Shown: piece by piece, positions 61,743 to 64,000 of the stretch | Position numbering within the stretch: the first letter of the stretch is position 1 | Layout: the number at the start of each line of letters is the position of its first letter | Source of the DNA: JACPUX01 sp964517465 | GTDB lineage: Bacteria > Pseudomonadota > Gammaproteobacteria > Burkholderiales > Casimicrobiaceae | Assembly (NCBI GenBank): GCA_964517465.1 | Contig: CAZFEK010000001.1 | Span: 62,001 to 126,000, forward strand | Length of the DNA: 64,000 bases | Reading direction: 5' to 3' | Translations under genes and position numbers: made by a program | Notes under the pieces: model-generated | Database searches by the model: none | Told to the model about the DNA's origin: nothing | Seen by the model: only the letters and a program-made list of their open reading frames with translations

Positions 61743-64000
61743 TCAGCGCGATTTTGTTCTTCCGTCGGTGCGCAATGCAGAAACCGGCTCGCGGCTTCTT
61801 TGCGCCAAGAAGGGCTTGAGTGCCGCGCCCGTGTGCGAGCCGCGTTTTTTGGCGACGGCTTCGGGCGGTCCTTCCGCGGCGATGCGCCCGCCGTCACTGC
61901 CGCCTTCTGGGCCTAAGTCGATGATCCAATCGGCTTCGGCCATCACGTCGAGATGATGCTCCACCACCACCACGCTATTGCCCGCATCCACCAAACGATG
62001 CAAGGCGCGCAAGAGTTTTTCGACATCGGCCAGATGTAAACCGACCGTGGGTTCATCCAGCACGTACAGCGTATGGCCTTTGCGCAAGGCGGCGCCGCGC
62101 GCTCCGGGCGCATCGATTACTGGGCGCGCTTTGGCCAGTTCAGTGACCAGCTTCAAGCGTTGCGCTTCTCCGCCGGAAAGCGTGGGGCTCGCCTGCCCCA
62201 AACTCAAATAGCCCAGGCCGACGTCTTGCATCAACTGCAGCGCGTGCTGCACCGCCGGGTGCGCGGCGAAGAATTCCAGCGCTTCGTCGACGCTCATGGC
62301 CAGCACCTCGCCGATGCTTTTGCCCTTCCAAGTGATGGCAAGCGTTTCGGCATCGAAGCGCTGACCGCGACAGACTTCGCAAGGCACTTTCACGTCGGGC
62401 AAGAAACTCATTTCGATTTTTTGCACGCCCTGCCCTTCGCAGGCCGCACAACGGCCGCCGCCAGGCGTTTTCTTCTTTCCTTTTCCAGTCGCCTGCCCGG
62501 CGACGTTGAAAGAAAAGCGCGAGGCGCTATAGCCCCTGAGCCGGGCTTCTTGAGTTTCGGCAAACAAGCGCCGGATGTGATCCCAGAAGCCGACGTAAGT
62601 GGCCGGGCAGGAACGCGGCGTCTTGCCTATGGGCGTCTGATCCACTTCCAGCACGCGGGCTATCGCGTCGATGTTTTCAATCGCCGCGCAGCCCAACCAA
62701 GGCGCGCTCTTTTTCTGCCGCTCGGCGGTCAAGCGCAGCGCCAAGTTGTCGTGCAACACATCGCGCGCCAGCGTCGATTTGCCCGATCCGGATACGCCGG
62801 TAATGACCACCAGTCGCGCCAGCGGTAGCTTCAGATCGAGGTTTCGCAAATTGTGCAGGCGCGCTTGGCGGATCACCAACGCGGGCGTTTGGCGACCGAC
62901 CGGCCGCCGTGCTTGCAGCGGATGCAACAAAGGCTGCGCCAGGCAAGCCCCGGTGACCGAGGCGGGATTGGCCATCAATTGCCGCGCGTTCCCTTCGGCC
63001 ACCAAGGCGCCGCCCAGTTTGCCCGCGCCCGGCCCCAAGTCGATGACGTGATCGGCCTCGCGGATGGTGTCTTCGTCGTGCTCCACCACGACCAGGGTGT
63101 TGCCCTTGGCGGAAAGCCGCGCCAAGGTGTCGAGCAGCAGGCGGTTGTCGCGCGGATGCAGCCCGATGGTGGGCTCATCGAGGATGTAGCAAACTCCTTG
63201 CAAGTTCGAGCCCAATTGCGCCGCGAGACGTATGCGTTGCGCTTCGCCACCGGACAGCGTCGGCGCGGCGCGGTCGAGGCTGAGGTAAGCCAAGCCCACT
63301 TGGCGCAAAAAAGCCAGGCGATGCACGATCTCGGGCAACAAGTCACGCGCAATCGCGGCATCGCGGCCCTTGAGGTGCAAACCGTCGAGGAAGCGCTCTG
63401 CTTCTAGCACGGGCAAGGCACAAAGATCGGCGATCGATCGATCGCGAAAACGAACCGCAAGCGCGGTCGGGTTCAGCCGCTGGCCGGCGCAGTCAGGGCA
63501 ATGCTGGGCTTCGCCTTCGAACCATTCGTTCCACCACACCTCCTCGCCGCTTTGTTCAGCGTCGAAGCCTTCCAGCGCCAGACCGGTGCCAAAGCAGCGC
63601 TCGCACCAGCCGTGTTTCGAATTGTAGGAAAACAGCCGCGGATCGGGTTCCGGAAAACTTTTGCCACAGCAAGGACAGGCGCGCTTGGTGGAAAAGCTCA
63701 CCGCTTCCCTGGCGTTCGAAGCGAGCACCTGCAGCACGCCTTTGCCGAATTCGAGGGCGCTGGCCACGGCTTCTCGCAGGGCTTTTTCCGTGCGTCCCGA
63801 GACCGCCAAAGCCGCCACCGGCAACTCGATGTTGTGTTCGGAAAAGCGCGCCAGCCGCGGCCATTTCTTTGTGGGCAACAGATTGCCATCGACCCTGAGA
63901 TGCACAAAGCCTTTGTTCTTCGCCCATTTGGCGAGATCCGTGTAGAGCCCTTTGCGGCTCACCACCAAGGGTGCCAGCAGCGTGACGCTCTGGCCTTTCC
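61743..64000 (-). CDS. UvrA paralogue (UvrA2-like), N-terminal part off window
   Basis: At least 752 codons stay open to the right edge, so this is the C-terminal part of a second excinuclease-type ABC ATPase. Visible motifs: zinc site CPCCGKSFPEPDPRLFSYN, LSGGEAQRIRLAAQLG, second Walker A GVSGSGKSTLARDVLHDN, zinc site CAACEGQGVQKIEMSFLPD and signature LSGGEAQRLKLVTEL. It differs from the uvrA at 6380-9214 by a lysine-rich insert (GKGKKKTPGGG) and a longer C-terminal tail. It may be a stand-alone UvrA2 or one half of the long tandem UvrA found in many Proteobacteria. First Walker A is not visible. Confidence 0.9.
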   Translation of the reverse strand, partial: KGQSVTLLAPLVVSRKGLYTDLAKWAKNKGFVHLRVDGNLLPTKKWPRLARFSEHNIELPVAALAVSGRTEKALREAVASALEFGKGVLQVLASNAREAVSFSTKRACPCCGKSFPEPDPRLFSYNSKHGWCERCFGTGLALEGFDAEQSGEEVWWNEWFEGEAQHCPDCAGQRLNPTALAVRFRDRSIADLCALPVLEAERFLDGLHLKGRDAAIARDLLPEIVHRLAFLRQVGLAYLSLDRAAPTLSGGEAQRIRLAAQLGSNLQGVCYILDEPTIGLHPRDNRLLLDTLARLSAKGNTLVVVEHDEDTIREADHVIDLGPGAGKLGGALVAEGNARQLMANPASVTGACLAQPLLHPLQARRPVGRQTPALVIRQARLHNLRNLDLKLPLARLVVITGVSGSGKSTLARDVLHDNLALRLTAERQKKSAPWLGCAAIENIDAIARVLEVDQTPIGKTPRSCPATYVGFWDHIRRLFAETQEARLRGYSASRFSFNVAGQATGKGKKKTPGGGRCAACEGQGVQKIEMSFLPDVKVPCEVCRGQRFDAETLAITWKGKSIGEVLAMSVDEALEFFAAHPAVQHALQLMQDVGLGYLSLGQASPTLSGGEAQRLKLVTELAKARPVIDAPGARGAALRKGHTLYVLDEPTVGLHLADVEKLLRALHRLVDAGNSVVVVEHHLDVMAEADWIIDLGPEGGSDGGRIAAEGPPEAVAKKRGSHTGAALKPFLAQRSREPVSALRTDGRTKSR

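Overview
This 64 kb window reads as one scaffold of a GC-rich betaproteobacterial chromosome, most likely of the Rhodocyclales/Nitrosomonadales type; the genus is not identifiable by eye. The evidence is gene order typical of that class: gmk-rpoZ-spoT, uvrA divergent from an MFS gene and ssb, nudJ-mnmA, hda-HAD divergent from purMN, radC divergent from coaBC-dut, bamE divergent from fur, and rpsT / DUF3579 / argF / argG. One run of exactly 100 N (37066-37165) shows a draft assembly. No rRNA, tRNA, CRISPR array, prophage or classical IS element was seen.

Layout. 0-4 kb: the edge of an acyl-CoA transferase gene and the gmk-rpoZ-spoT operon. 4-13.5 kb: two drug-type MFS transporters, a small heat-shock protein, uvrA, ssb, nudJ-mnmA and two neighbouring, related, secreted Ala/Lys/Pro-rich proteins. 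13.5-24 kb: replication control (hda), purines (purM, purN), a DUF3108 protein with a TonB-like N-terminus, an RNA methyltransferase, ribosomal proteins L33 and L28, radC, coaBC, dut, cbiX, and a major type IV pilin with a clear sigma-54 promoter. 24.5-28.6 kb: a phospho-Ser/Thr signalling operon (CHASE2 kinase, PP2C phosphatase, double-FHA reader). 29-36 kb: DUF2889-sucC-sucD, dapB, bamE, fur, murJ, rpsT.

36-40 kb holds argF and argG, normally neighbours, separated here by a small selfish module. It has a REP-associated tyrosine transposase (RAYT) gene bracketed by two 100-bp direct repeats (95 of 100 identical) built from REP palindromes, next to a 98-bp exact duplication of the 3' end of argF in which the assembly broke. 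40-51 kb is an outer-membrane uptake region: three large TonB-dependent receptors with a shared N-terminal signature and a secreted S9 prolyl-oligopeptidase-type peptidase, suggesting peptide scavenging. 51-55 kb carries two GNAT acetyltransferases, a sulfotransferase-like protein and a stand-alone TrpB2. 55-61.7 kb is a nitrogen/anaerobic region: nirB-nirD-nirC, a DGC-domain metal-binding protein, and a divergent operon (DUF2249, CDF metal transporter, FmdE-like) behind an FNR/DNR-type box. The right edge is the C-terminal part of a second, divergent UvrA.

The strongest candidates for something new are the REP/RAYT module with its unresolved argF-tail repeat, the FNR-box DUF2249-CDF-FmdE operon facing the DGC gene, and the TonB-like N-terminus on the DUF3108 protein.
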